In this document: piece after piece, positions 16,003 through 24,288 of the stretch
Layout of the letters: the number at the start of each line of letters is the position of its first letter
How positions within the stretch are numbered: the first letter of the stretch is position 1
NCBI GenBank assembly: GCA_963698405.1
Contig: CAVOQT010000004.1
Coordinates: forward strand, 47,309-111,308
DNA from: SHZI01 sp963698405
Lineage (GTDB): Bacteria; Pseudomonadota; Gammaproteobacteria; Steroidobacterales; GCA-2729495
Direction of reading: 5' to 3'
DNA length: 64,000 bases
The notes under the pieces: generated by a model
Told to the model about the DNA's origin: nothing
The model's input: the letters and a program-made list of their open reading frames with translations, nothing else
Database searches by the model: none
Position numbers and translations under genes: made by a program

Positions 16003-17452
16003 TCCGCGCCGCTTGCTGCGGCATCCGGTTCAGGTGGCTGCGGCGCATGCTGTAGGTGAAATATACGACCACGCCGATGGCCGACCAGACGATGAACCGT
16101 ATCCATGTAACCAGTGGCAGGAAGGTCATCAGGCCAAAGCAGGCGAGCGCCGAGAGAATCGGAAGCCAGGGCATGAACGGCGTACGAAAGGGTCGGTGTT
16201 CATCCGGCTTCGCATAGCGCAGCACGACCACCCCGATGCTCACGATCGAGAAGGCAAACAGGGTGCCGATGTTGGTCATATCGGCCGCTTCACCGAGTTG
16301 TACGACGCCAGCCAGCAATGCCACGAGGGTGCCGGTGACCCAGGTGGCCTTGTGGGGCGTGCGGTATTTCGGGTGTACGCTCGCCAGCCAGTTGCCGAGC
16401 AGTCCGTCGCGTGACATTGCAAAGAAAATACGCACCTGACCCATCAGCAGCACCACGAGCACGCTGGTAATGCCGGCGACTGCACCAACAGAAACGATGG
16501 CAGCGCCCCACTTGAAGCCCAGCTGGCCGAGTGCATCGGCAATCGGCGCGTTCACATCGATGGCCTGCCACGGGATCATCCCGGTAAGAATTGCTGCAAC
16601 CGCCAGATAGAGCAGTGTGCAGATGACAAGTGAGGCGATGATCCCGATCGGAATGTCGCGCTGTGGGTTCCGTGCTTCTTCAGCGGTTGTCGAAACGGCA
16701 TCGAAGCCGATGTAGGCAAAGAACACGATGGCTGCGGCAGCACCGACGCCTGCAAAGCCGTTGGGCATATACGGCGACCAGTTGGCAGTGTTGACCTGGT
16801 CGGCGCCCACTGCGATGAAAAAACCGATCACTGCCAGCTTGATCACGACGATAATGGCGGTGATGCGTGCGCTTTCCTTGATGCCGACCACCAGCATCCA
16901 TGTGCACAGCAGAACGATGATCATGGCCGGCAGGTTGATGATTCCGCCGTCTGGCCCGCCCGGTGCATGGCTTGCCCAGTGTGGCAGATGGATGCCTGCA
17001 ATCTGCAGCAGCTTGTTGAAGTAGCCTGACCAGCCGATGGCAACAGCAACGCTGGCGACGCCATATTCCAGGATCAGGTTCCAGCCGGTAATCCAGGCGA
17101 CGAATTCGCCAAGCGTGGCGTAGGAGTAGGTATAGGCGCTGCCGGACACCGGGATCATGGCGGCAAACTCTGCGTAGCACAGTGCAGCCAGCACGCAGGC
17201 GAAACCGGACAACAGGAAGGAGAGTGTAATGCCGGGTCCGGCGCCGAGTCGTACGGCATCACCGACAATCGCCGTGCCGATCAGCACGAAGATACCGGTG
17301 CCGATAATGGCGCCGACCCCAAGCGCGATCAGATCGGTGACCGTCAATGTGCGATTGAGGCGGTGATCCGGGTGCTCAGCATCCGCGAGGATCCGGGCAA
17401 GTGGCTTGATACGCAGCATCCTTGTGCGGATGCCCGGCAACTGATCAGGCAT
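15977..17452 (-). CDS. APC-family amino acid permease
   Basis: A 491-residue inner-membrane secondary transporter with 12 or more hydrophobic segments, resembling the cationic amino acid transporter branch of the APC superfamily. The hallmark first helix GVGAIIGTGIFVLIG (about residues 47-61) with the unwound GTG substrate motif is present, as are AIVFFAYIGFDAVSTTAEEARNPQRD in helices 6-7 and GQVRIFFAMSRDGLLG in loop 8-9. Substrate is unknown. The ATG shares one base with the stop of the upstream VOC gene (TGATG), which fixes the start and implies coupling of the two genes. Confidence 0.9.
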   Translation of the reverse strand: MPDQLPGIRTRMLRIKPLARILADAEHPDHRLNRTLTVTDLIALGVGAIIGTGIFVLIGTAIVGDAVRLGAGPGITLSFLLSGFACVLAALCYAEFAAMIPVSGSAYTYSYATLGEFVAWITGWNLILEYGVASVAVAIGWSGYFNKLLQIAGIHLPHWASHAPGGPDGGIINLPAMIIVLLCTWMLVVGIKESARITAIIVVIKLAVIGFFIAVGADQVNTANWSPYMPNGFAGVGAAAAIVFFAYIGFDAVSTTAEEARNPQRDIPIGIIASLVICTLLYLAVAAILTGMIPWQAIDVNAPIADALGQLGFKWGAAIVSVGAVAGITSVLVVLLMGQVRIFFAMSRDGLLGNWLASVHPKYRTPHKATWVTGTLVALLAGVVQLGEAADMTNIGTLFAFSIVSIGVVVLRYAKPDEHRPFRTPFMPWLPILSALACFGLMTFLPLVTWIRFIVWSAIGVVVYFTYSMRRSHLNRMPQQAARINGSADGG

Positions 17453-18402
17453 CAGACTTCACCCTGTACTTCGATGCGGAATCCGGCCGGAGAGTGGAAT
17501 GACATCACCGGTCCGCAGCCATACAGGGTGCTGAGGACGCCATGCTCCGTGATGGCGATCTTCGCTGTCCTCAGGCGCGTGCGGAGCGGCGCAAGATCGC
17601 TCATCAGATAATTCACGTGCAGGATGCCGGTCGCTGGCGGTTTTGCGCGCAGGTAGAGGTTTTCACCCTCGACTTGCTGATACTCGATGACCTCGATTCG
17701 GCCGAGAGGGTCGTCTGGGTTGCCGAATACGCGCAGCTTGAGTTGCGTGCCCGGCGGCAGGCCAGCGGCCTGTTCGATATCCGGGCCACCCAGCTGCAGT
17801 TCAATGGTGGTAGCCATGCCGAGTACCTCGCGATAGAAAATTGTTTCGGCATCCGCATCCGGGACGATGGTGACCAGCGGGCCGATGCCCGCATATCCTT
17901 TCGGTGACATCGTGGTGTCATATCCGGGGCCGATTGCCTCAATGAGTACCACATTTATCTCATCGTGCCCCGGCATCTGCACTTCGCGGAAGCTGTGTCC
18001 GCCCGCTGTCATTTCAGTCCATCTGCTGCGGAATCGGTGTCCGGCTGCCTCCAGTTCCGCATAGCGGGTGGGCATATCGGTGGTATAGAGATCCAGGTTC
18101 TTGGGCAGCAGGTCGAAGATCCTGGCGCCTTGCCGGACCGGGGGCAGCGGACCCCTGAACTCGACCAGATGCATCGCTCCGGCAGTGGCCCAGCGCTCGA
18201 GGCCGGCCGGGGTAGCGATCATTGCCTGGCGGGCGATGGTGTCCGGATCGATACCCCACAGAGCGCCCAGGACTACGTCGGGGCCCTGACGGCCGGTGCG
18301 GACGGCCAGACCGAAGTTTTTCTGCCAGAAGCCGATGGCGGTATCGAGGTCGGCGACTCCGATCGTGACGTGTGAGAAGGCACCCAGACCCAATCCAGAC
18401 AT
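17452..18402 (-). CDS. two-domain VOC (glyoxalase/extradiol dioxygenase superfamily) protein
   Basis: A 316-residue protein with two vicinal-oxygen-chelate modules: one from about residue 8 (HVTIGVADLDTAIGFWQKNFG) and one from about 165 (GPLVTIVPDADAETIFYREVLG). The superfamily binds a divalent metal and includes glyoxalases, dioxygenases and antibiotic-binding proteins; the reaction here cannot be assigned. Possible metal ligands are His11 and Glu residues at strand ends. The ATG has an AAGGTG site 5 bases upstream. It is coupled to the downstream amino acid permease by a one-base overlap, suggesting that it acts on a compound imported by that permease. Confidence 0.8.
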   Translation of the reverse strand: MSGLGLGAFSHVTIGVADLDTAIGFWQKNFGLAVRTGRQGPDVVLGALWGIDPDTIARQAMIATPAGLERWATAGAMHLVEFRGPLPPVRQGARIFDLLPKNLDLYTTDMPTRYAELEAAGHRFRSRWTEMTAGGHSFREVQMPGHDEINVVLIEAIGPGYDTTMSPKGYAGIGPLVTIVPDADAETIFYREVLGMATTIELQLGGPDIEQAAGLPPGTQLKLRVFGNPDDPLGRIEVIEYQQVEGENLYLRAKPPATGILHVNYLMSDLAPLRTRLRTAKIAITEHGVLSTLYGCGPVMSFHSPAGFRIEVQGEV

Positions 18403-18708
18403 GGATCACCTTGATTGGCATGAAATGCGAATGTCGGAATTCTATGCGCCTACACCACTAATCCGGAACCCTGTTCTTTTGCGCTGCTTACGAAATTGCC
18501 CCATCGCAACGCGGGGAAGGCCGTGCTAGAGTCAGATCATCCGCATCTGAATCGAATCCGCGCGTATCGTTCTGTGATCTCTTTCTTGAACCGTTTTTCT
18601 GCAGACGCTCCCTCTGAGTTCCGAATCATGGACGTGAGCCTTGCTTGCGCCCTCTTGCCGTTGTTCTAGTGCCGTCCATCAACCTTGAGGAATCAATAGG
18701 TACCCGTC
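18403..18708. other. intergenic region: leader of the RRM gene and divergent promoter area
   Basis: About 305 bases between the VOC gene (minus) and the glycine-rich RNA-binding protein gene (plus). I find no supported open frame on either strand. It should hold both divergent promoters, but no hexamer pair stands out clearly. Genes of the RRM/cold-shock type often have long structured leaders, which would account for the length. A TTGAGGAATC stretch precedes the start codon by about 20 bases. Confidence 0.4.
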
Positions 18709-19173
18709 ATGACCAGGATATACGTAGGCAACCTGCCATATACCGCCGATGAGGAGTCGATTCGTGAGCTGTTTTCGCAGCACGGGACGGTCGACGCTGT
18801 TCGTCTGATCAACGATCGAGAAACCGGCCGATTTCGCGGTTTCTGTTTTGTGGAAATGCCCGAGTCGGATGCCCAGACAGCAATTGCTCGTCTGAATGGA
18901 TTCGATATGGGTGGACGTCAGCTGCGTGTCAATGAAGCGCGCGAGCGTGAAGGCGGTGGCGGTGGCGGTGGTCGTCGTGGTGGCGGCGGTGGCGGCTACG
19001 GTGGCGGCGGTGGTGGTCGCGAAGGTGGTGGCGGCTACGGTGGCGGTGGTGGTGGTCGCGAAGGTGGTGGCGGCTACGGTGGCGGCGGTGGTCGCGAAGG
19101 TGGCGGCGGCTACGGCGGCGGTGGTGGTGGTCGCGATGGCGGTGGTCGCGGCCCGCGTGGTCCGCGCTACTAA
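18709..19173 (+). CDS. glycine-rich RNA-binding protein with one RRM domain
   Basis: A 154-residue protein. Residues 1-80 form a single RNA recognition motif with RNP2 IYVGNL (about 3-8) and RNP1 RGFCFVEM (about 44-51). The rest is a low-complexity tail of repeated Gly-rich units with Tyr, Arg-Glu and Arg-Asp (GYGGGGGGREGGG), ending GPRGPRY, similar to plant and cyanobacterial glycine-rich RNA-binding proteins and to bacterial cold-inducible homologues. Such proteins bind single-stranded RNA and may act as chaperones; tails of this type can drive phase separation. It is a one-gene unit followed by a strong terminator. Confidence 0.92.
   Translation: MTRIYVGNLPYTADEESIRELFSQHGTVDAVRLINDRETGRFRGFCFVEMPESDAQTAIARLNGFDMGGRQLRVNEAREREGGGGGGGRRGGGGGGYGGGGGGREGGGGYGGGGGGREGGGGYGGGGGREGGGGYGGGGGGRDGGGRGPRGPRY
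18994..19146 (+). repeat. tandem repeat in glycine-rich tail (four units of 36-39 bp)
   Basis: Four in-frame units begin at 18994, 19033, 19072 and 19108, each encoding GYGGGGG(G)R(E/D)GGG. Units 1, 2 and 4 are 39 bases and unit 3 is 36 bases, lacking one Gly codon. The DNA is almost only GGC/GGT codons, so unit number may vary among strains through slippage or unequal recombination. Confidence 0.85.
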
Positions 19174-19237
19174 ATAGCTAATACGATGACCGGAATCCCC
19201 GGTTGTTGTCCGAGCCTGACCCAGACGGTCCTTGCAG

Positions 19238-19274
19238 ATGCCCGCCGACGTGAGTCGGCGGGCATTTTCTTTTG
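19238..19274 (+). terminator. intrinsic terminator after the RRM gene
   Basis: A perfect 12-base stem ATGCCCGCCGAC / GTCGGCGGGCAT with tetraloop GTGA is followed by TTTTCTTTT. It lies about 65 bases after the stop of the RNA-binding protein gene and just before the oppositely oriented tRNA gene. Confidence 0.9.
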
Positions 19275-19279
19275 TGATT

Positions 19280-19356
19280 TGGTGGGCCCGCCAGGACTTG
19301 AACCTGGGACCAACGGATTATGAGTCCGCCGCTCTAACCAACTGAGCTACAGGCCC
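19280..19356 (-). tRNA. tRNA with CAU anticodon, probably tRNA-Ile2 (lysidine type)
   Basis: A complete 77-base cloverleaf on the minus strand: acceptor GGGCCTG pairs with CGGGCCC, D arm TAGCTCAGTTGGTTAGAGC, anticodon loop CTCATAA (anticodon CAT), T arm CAGGTTCAAGTCCTG and an encoded CCA end. The GGGCC(T) acceptor, A discriminator and anticodon stem GGACTCATAATCC are like proteobacterial tRNA-Ile2, whose C34 is converted to lysidine by TilS to read AUA, more than like elongator tRNA-Met (usually GGCTAC). It is not an initiator tRNA because position 1-72 is paired. A TAGAAT element 16 bases upstream could be its -10 box. Confidence 0.88.
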
Positions 19357-19457
19357 GATAAACGGGGTGTCAATTCTAGCAGTCGGCGTGCAGATTGGCC
19401 CTAAACTCAGTTCGAGGGCTAAACTGCCGGACGCAGTTTGCAATATAGGGAAAGCGC

Positions 19458-20039
19458 ATGGCTCGCCGTACAGCAGATCTTCCGCCATTGACCGGGATAC
19501 CACGTCTGGTGCGCGAACTGCGTTACCAGGAGGTGATGCGGCAGGGGGTTGGTCTGGCACTGATGCCGATATTTGCGCTCTTTGCTGCACCGTTGCCCAC
19601 TGCTTTCTGGCTCGGAGTGTTTTGCGTCGCGTTTGGTTCCGTGGTGCGGGTTTATGCCTCGGGCTTTATCGTCAAGAACAAGCAACTGGCAACCGATGGC
19701 CCCTATTCACTGGTCAGGCACCCGCTGTATACCGGAAACCTGCTGATCCTGATCGGGTTTACGGTTGCCTGTGGGCGCTGGTGGGCACCGCTGGTGGCGG
19801 TGGCCTTCTGGTGGTTCTATTACCCGGCTGCAATCCGGTATGAGGATCGCAAGCTGCAGCGTATTTTTGGTGAGGCATGGGAGCGCTGGAGCATTACGGT
19901 ACCGGCTGTGATTCCGCGCAAGCTGATTCCGCATGGACCGGCCAACTGGTCCTTGATGACCTCGTTACGGCAGAACCTTGAGCCCGTCGTGCTGGCGTTT
20001 ACGCTGATCTGCATTGCGTGGATCGGTATGCGGGTTTGA
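19458..20039 (+). CDS. isoprenylcysteine/phospholipid methyltransferase-like (ICMT/PEMT) membrane protein
   Basis: A 193-residue integral membrane protein with about four to five hydrophobic segments. The C-terminal half has the ICMT/PEMT-type S-adenosylmethionine motif: GPYSLVRHPLYTGNLL (about residues 85-100) and EDRKLQRIFGEAWERW (about 134-149). Bacterial members methylate lipids or unknown hydrophobic substrates. It opens a cassette of three closely spaced genes on the same strand: this, a kinase-like gene 33 bases later and an FMN glutamate-synthase-domain gene. An AGGGAAA element precedes the ATG. Confidence 0.82.
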   Translation: MARRTADLPPLTGIPRLVRELRYQEVMRQGVGLALMPIFALFAAPLPTAFWLGVFCVAFGSVVRVYASGFIVKNKQLATDGPYSLVRHPLYTGNLLILIGFTVACGRWWAPLVAVAFWWFYYPAAIRYEDRKLQRIFGEAWERWSITVPAVIPRKLIPHGPANWSLMTSLRQNLEPVVLAFTLICIAWIGMRV

Positions 20040-20072
20040 TGAGTCTGCGCTGAACTGCAGAGCTTCAGCCTG

Positions 20073-20729
20073 ATGGTGCAAGCTGACCAATTTCTGAGCC
20101 AGGGCTACCAGGGTGTTGTATATCTGCGCGATACCGGTACGCGCCAGATTGTCGTCAAGCAACCGATGGGGCGGGGCCTTGCGCTCTGGCTGCGCCGTGC
20201 GATGCTGCGCAGGGAGTACACCGCATATCAGCGTCTGGCGGGTGTCCCTGGAGTGCCGCGCTGTTTCGGGCTGCAGGATGACGGAAGCCTGTTACTCGAG
20301 TTCCTCGAGGGAGAGCCGTATCGCGAGACAGCGGGAGCCTTGCGTGATCGCGACCGGTTTTTCAGCGAGCTGCTCCAGTCCATTCTTGCTGTGCATGCGG
20401 TCGGTGTTGCGCATGCCGATCTGAAGCGCCGCGGTAATATTCTGATCAGTCCCGATGGTCGTCCTGTGCTGCTGGACTTTGGTTCAGCGGTGCTGCGTAC
20501 CGGGCGTGGCGGGTGGCTGAATGGTTTGCTGTTTCGGCAGATCTGTCGCATGGACCTGAACGCGTGGGTGAAGCTCAAATACCGGCGCCGCTATGATCTG
20601 ATTACAGCCGAGGATCGTGACTACTACCATCCAACCAGAATCGAGGCTCTGGCGCGGGTAGTCCGCCGGTTGTGGCGCAAGCTGACTGGCCGGCAATTGC
20701 GCAAAGTGCGGCGTCGTAGAAATCGCTGA
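20073..20729 (+). CDS. lipopolysaccharide-kinase/RIO-like protein kinase fold protein
   Basis: A 218-residue small kinase-fold protein. Catalytic signatures are visible: the VVKQP Lys (about residue 29), the catalytic loop HADLKRRGNILI (about 112-123, H-x-D-x-K-x-x-x-N) and the metal motif LLDFGSAVL (about 131-139). The compact length and the C-terminal basic tail (KLTGRQLRKVRRRRNR) resemble WaaP/Kdo-kinase and RIO-type proteins. It may phosphorylate a lipid-linked sugar or a protein. It lies 33 bases after the methyltransferase gene and about 11 bases before the FMN protein, so probably one transcript. Confidence 0.75.
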   Translation: MVQADQFLSQGYQGVVYLRDTGTRQIVVKQPMGRGLALWLRRAMLRREYTAYQRLAGVPGVPRCFGLQDDGSLLLEFLEGEPYRETAGALRDRDRFFSELLQSILAVHAVGVAHADLKRRGNILISPDGRPVLLDFGSAVLRTGRGGWLNGLLFRQICRMDLNAWVKLKYRRRYDLITAEDRDYYHPTRIEALARVVRRLWRKLTGRQLRKVRRRRNR

Positions 20730-20740
20730 AGGAGATGCCC

Positions 20741-22213
20741 GTGAGTTTTGTTAGCGAACTCCTGAATCTGCTGACTTATGCATTCGTATTTGCATTTGTT
20801 GCCGGCGTGCTGGCGGTTATCGTCATGTATGTCATCGACATCACGCAGACGACCCATGCGATTCGGCGAAATTTTCCGGTTGTTGGCCGATTCCGCTACA
20901 TTTTCGAGAACCTGGGTGAGTTTTTCCGTCAGTATTTCTTTGCGATGGATCGTGAGGAGTTGCCATTCAACCGCGCGGAGCGTGCCTGGGCCTATCGGGC
21001 TGCCAAGGGTGTAGACAGTACCGTGGCATTTGGCTCCACGCGCGATCTCCGTCCTGTGGGTACGCCGATCTTCGTCAACGCGCCATTCCCGGCGCTTGAG
21101 GAGGAGGTTCAGCAGCCGTCAGCAATCACCATAGGGCCGTATTGCCGGATGCCCTATACCACGGACCGGTTCTTCCATATCTCTGCAATGAGTTTTGGCG
21201 CGATATCCAAGCCAGCCGTACAGGCGCTGTCACAGGGTGCCAGGGCCGCCAGTTGCTGGCTGAATACCGGGGAGGGTGGGCTTGCGCCGTATCACCTGGA
21301 GGGTGGGGCTGACATCGTGTTTCAGATGGGTACGGCCAAGTATGGTGTGCGTGATGCCACCAGCCGCCTGAATGATGAGCGGTTGCGCGAAGTGGCCGCG
21401 CATACCCAGGTGCGCATGATCGAGGTGAAGCTGAGTCAGGGCGCCAAGCCGGGCAAGGGCGGTATCCTGCCAGGTGACAAGGTGACGCCCGAGATCGCGG
21501 CTATCCGTGGCATCCCGGCCGGGCATGATTCATTGAGCCCAAACCGTCATGTCGAGATCGGTAGCAACAGCGAATTGCTTGATTTCATACACAGGGTGCG
21601 CGAGATCAGTGGCAAGCCGGTAGGCTTCAAGACCGTCATCGGTTCGACTGACTGGCTCGATGAGTTATTCCAGGAAGTCTGTCGTCGCGGTATCGAAAGC
21701 GCACCCGATTTCATCACCATTGATTCGGGTGACGGCGGTACAGGCGCTGCACCGATGGCCCTGATCGATAACGTCGGCTTGCCGATCCGTGAGAGTCTGC
21801 CACTGGTTGTCGATCTGTTGCACAAATACGGGTTGAAGGAGCGGATTCGGCTGATCGCCAGTGGCAAGCTTACAACCCCGGCCAACGTTGCGCTGGCATT
21901 GTGCGCCGGTGCGGATTTCGTGACCTCTGCCCGGGGCTTCATGTTTGCGCTTGGCTGCATCCAGTCACTTCGCTGCAACAAGAACACGTGTCCGACCGGC
22001 ATCACCACCCACGATGAGCAGCTGCAGCGTGGCCTGGTTCCTGAAGACAAGGCGAGGCGTGTGACGCGCTATCAGCAGAACATGGAAAAAGAAGTGAACA
22101 TGATTGCTCACTCATGTGGCGTTGCGGAGGCGCACCAGCTGAGACGCCAGCACTGCCGGATCGTGCAGGGCAACGGCCGGTCGATCCCGATCGCCGAAAT
22201 CTATCCCGCGTAA
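20741..22213 (+). CDS. FMN-binding glutamate synthase-domain protein with N-terminal membrane anchor
   Basis: A 490-residue protein built around the GltB FMN/synthase barrel without the glutaminase domain. An N-terminal hydrophobic helix (about residues 9-32, YAFVFAFVAGVLAVIVMYV) anchors it to the inner membrane. The barrel includes MSFGAISKPAVQAL, NTGEGGLAPYH, KPGKGGILPG, DFITIDSGDGGTGAAP and the 3Fe-4S cysteines in CIQSLRCNKNTCPTG. Stand-alone members of this family are common but their substrates are largely unknown. GTG at 20741 is the likely start: AAGGAG lies 6 bases upstream, whereas the ATG at 20735 directly abuts that site. Confidence 0.88.
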   Translation: MSFVSELLNLLTYAFVFAFVAGVLAVIVMYVIDITQTTHAIRRNFPVVGRFRYIFENLGEFFRQYFFAMDREELPFNRAERAWAYRAAKGVDSTVAFGSTRDLRPVGTPIFVNAPFPALEEEVQQPSAITIGPYCRMPYTTDRFFHISAMSFGAISKPAVQALSQGARAASCWLNTGEGGLAPYHLEGGADIVFQMGTAKYGVRDATSRLNDERLREVAAHTQVRMIEVKLSQGAKPGKGGILPGDKVTPEIAAIRGIPAGHDSLSPNRHVEIGSNSELLDFIHRVREISGKPVGFKTVIGSTDWLDELFQEVCRRGIESAPDFITIDSGDGGTGAAPMALIDNVGLPIRESLPLVVDLLHKYGLKERIRLIASGKLTTPANVALALCAGADFVTSARGFMFALGCIQSLRCNKNTCPTGITTHDEQLQRGLVPEDKARRVTRYQQNMEKEVNMIAHSCGVAEAHQLRRQHCRIVQGNGRSIPIAEIYPA

Positions 22214-22237
22214 GCACGCCAGATGGCGTGCTTACGC
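22208..22237. terminator. perfect 13-bp hairpin between convergent genes (possible bidirectional terminator)
   Basis: GCGTAAGCACGCC (22208-22220), loop AGAT, then GGCGTGCTTACGC (22225-22237). The hairpin includes the stop codon of the FMN glutamate-synthase-domain gene and lies 10 bases from the rpoD stop on the other strand. No T tract follows on either side, so it may act as an RNA 3'-end stabiliser or a weak, factor-assisted terminator rather than a standard intrinsic one. Confidence 0.55.
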
Positions 22238-22247
22238 AGAAGATTGC

Positions 22248-24128
22248 TCAGTCTTCGATCAGGAAGCTGCGTAGCTGATCGCTGCGCGAGGGGTGACGCA
22301 GCTTGCGCAGCGCTTTCGCCTCGATCTGGCGGATGCGTTCACGGGTTACGTCGAACTGCTTGCCGACCTCTTCCAGCGTATGGTCGGTGTTCATGTCGAT
22401 GCCGAAGCGCATCCGCAGCACCTTCGCTTCGCGTGCCGTCAGCCCGGCCAGCACGTTGTGCGTGGTTTCCTTGAGGCTCTCTATCGTTGCTGCCTCGATC
22501 GGCGAGAACACGGCGGTATCCTCGATGAAATCGCCGAGATGTGAATCCTCGTCGTCGCCAATTGGCGTCTCCATCGAAATCGGCTCTTTGGCAATCTTGA
22601 GTACCTTGCGGACTTTGTCCTCGGGCATGTCCATCCGGACAGCCAGTTCTTCCGGCGTTGGCTCGCGCCCCATCTCCTGCAGCATCTGGCGGGAGATACG
22701 GTTGAGCTTGTTGATCGTCTCGATCATGTGCACAGGGATACGGATGGTACGTGCCTGATCGGCGATGGAGCGGGTAATGGCCTGCCGGATCCACCAGGTT
22801 GCATAGGTGGAAAACTTGTAGCCACGCCGGTACTCGAATTTGTCTACGGCCTTCATCAGGCCGATGTTGCCTTCCTGGATGAGGTCCAGAAACTGCAAGC
22901 CACGATTCGTGTACTTCTTCGCAATTGAAATGACCAGACGGAGGTTGGCTTCGACCATCTCCTTCTTGGCACGGCGGGCCTTTGCCTCACCAATCGACAT
23001 ATCCCGGTTGATTTCCTTGATTACCGGAATCGACAGGTGAACTTCGGTTTCGATCAGTTGCAGGCGCTTCTGTGCTTTCTGGATATCTTCCTGCATCTTG
23101 AGTAGTGCAGAGGAGTACTTGCGCTTGGCCTTGATGTGCTTGTCGACCCACTTCAGGTTGGTTTCGTTGGCCGGGAAGCTGGACAGAAAGTCCTTGCGTG
23201 GCATGCCGCAGTCACGCACGCAGAACTGCATGATCTTGCGTTCCTGCATGCGGATGCTGGCGATCCTCTCGCGCAGCGTATTGGTCAGTTGATCAAACAG
23301 TTTGGGCGCAAGCTTGAGTTCCATGACTTCGCTGGCAAGCTTCTCGCGGGACTTTTGCACCTTCTTGTCGTCGCTTCCCGTCTTGTCGAGGTCTGCAAGT
23401 ACGCGCTTGTGACGACGGAAGATTGATTGCAGGCGCTTGTCGGCCTCGACCGGGTCCGGACCCAGATCTTCGGGTTCATCGGCCGTATCGCTGTCGGAAT
23501 CGTCACTGTCGGAATCGTTGCTGTCGCTATCGCTCTGCTCATCGTTGGCTGCGGCATCGCGTATTGCGGGAGGCGGCGGAATGTCGTTGACGGCATTGGG
23601 ATCGATAAAACCGGTCAGCAACTCCTGCAGGCGTGCTTCACCAGCCTGAATAGGCGCATAGGCATTGGCCAGCACATCATAGGAGGGCGGGAACATGGCG
23701 ACTGCCAGCTTGACCTGGTCGAGGCCTTCTTCGATGCGCTTGGCAATGCGGATTTCGCCTTCACGGGTGAGCAACTCGACGGTACCCATTTCGCGCATGT
23801 ACATGCGCACCGGGTCGGTGGTTCGACCAAATTCGCTGTCGACTGTGGCAATGGCTTGGGCAGCTTCTTCAGCGGCCTCGTCGTCAGTCGCTACCGTTGA
23901 ATCGGACAGCAGAATCGACTCGCTATCCGGTGCCTTCTCGTGCACCGTGATGCCCATATCGTTGATCATGTTGACGATGTCTTCGATCTGTTCCGGATCG
24001 ACGATATCGTTCGGCAGGTGATCGTTAACTTCTGCGTAGGTGAGGTAGCCCTGCTCCTTGCCGCGTGCGATGAGGAGCTTCAGCTGTGATTGCTGTTCGG
24101 TATTCTTGTTTTCGATTGGCTCACTCAC
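22248..24128 (-). CDS. rpoD: RNA polymerase primary sigma factor (sigma-70)
   Basis: A 626-residue housekeeping sigma factor. Region 1.1 is at the N-terminus, and region 1.2 includes DPVRMYMREMGTVELLTREGE. Region 2 (core and -10 binding) contains FLDLIQEGNIGLMKAVDKFEY and YATWWIRQAI. Region 3 follows, and region 4 ends with the helix-turn-helix TLEEVGKQFDVTRERIRQIEAKALRKLRHP. The non-conserved region between 1.2 and 2 holds an acidic Ser-Asp stretch (about residues 199-225) unlike neighbouring sequence. The start is GTG at 24128 with GAGGG upstream. Last gene of the macromolecular-synthesis block rpsU-yqeY-dnaG-rpoD, with an own promoter in the dnaG-rpoD gap. Confidence 0.97.
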   Translation of the reverse strand: MSEPIENKNTEQQSQLKLLIARGKEQGYLTYAEVNDHLPNDIVDPEQIEDIVNMINDMGITVHEKAPDSESILLSDSTVATDDEAAEEAAQAIATVDSEFGRTTDPVRMYMREMGTVELLTREGEIRIAKRIEEGLDQVKLAVAMFPPSYDVLANAYAPIQAGEARLQELLTGFIDPNAVNDIPPPPAIRDAAANDEQSDSDSNDSDSDDSDSDTADEPEDLGPDPVEADKRLQSIFRRHKRVLADLDKTGSDDKKVQKSREKLASEVMELKLAPKLFDQLTNTLRERIASIRMQERKIMQFCVRDCGMPRKDFLSSFPANETNLKWVDKHIKAKRKYSSALLKMQEDIQKAQKRLQLIETEVHLSIPVIKEINRDMSIGEAKARRAKKEMVEANLRLVISIAKKYTNRGLQFLDLIQEGNIGLMKAVDKFEYRRGYKFSTYATWWIRQAITRSIADQARTIRIPVHMIETINKLNRISRQMLQEMGREPTPEELAVRMDMPEDKVRKVLKIAKEPISMETPIGDDEDSHLGDFIEDTAVFSPIEAATIESLKETTHNVLAGLTAREAKVLRMRFGIDMNTDHTLEEVGKQFDVTRERIRQIEAKALRKLRHPSRSDQLRSFLIED

Positions 24129-24162
24129 GCATTAGCCCTCGCCGTAGAAATAAAAACACGCC

Positions 24163-24192
24163 ATTATACGGAACCCCACCTGAGTCTCCCAA
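24163..24192 (-). promoter_or_regulatory. sigma-70 promoter candidate for rpoD
   Basis: On the minus strand TTGGGA (plus 24187-24192), an 18-base spacer and a perfect TATAAT (plus 24163-24168) lie in the 160-base gap between dnaG and rpoD, about 35 bases before the rpoD GTG. The -35 matches four of six bases. It lets rpoD be expressed separately from the upstream operon. Confidence 0.6.
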
Positions 24193-24288
24193 GGTTAATT
24201 CCCTGGCGGATGGCAGCTACCACCCGACCCACCGATGGTCTTGTCGGTTCGCGGTACTCAATTCTTGATAGCGCAACGCATCAAAGCC

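Noticed and set aside
18994..19146. Direct repeats as a CRISPR array
   Set aside because: The units are contiguous, in frame with a Gly-rich protein tail and have no spacers.
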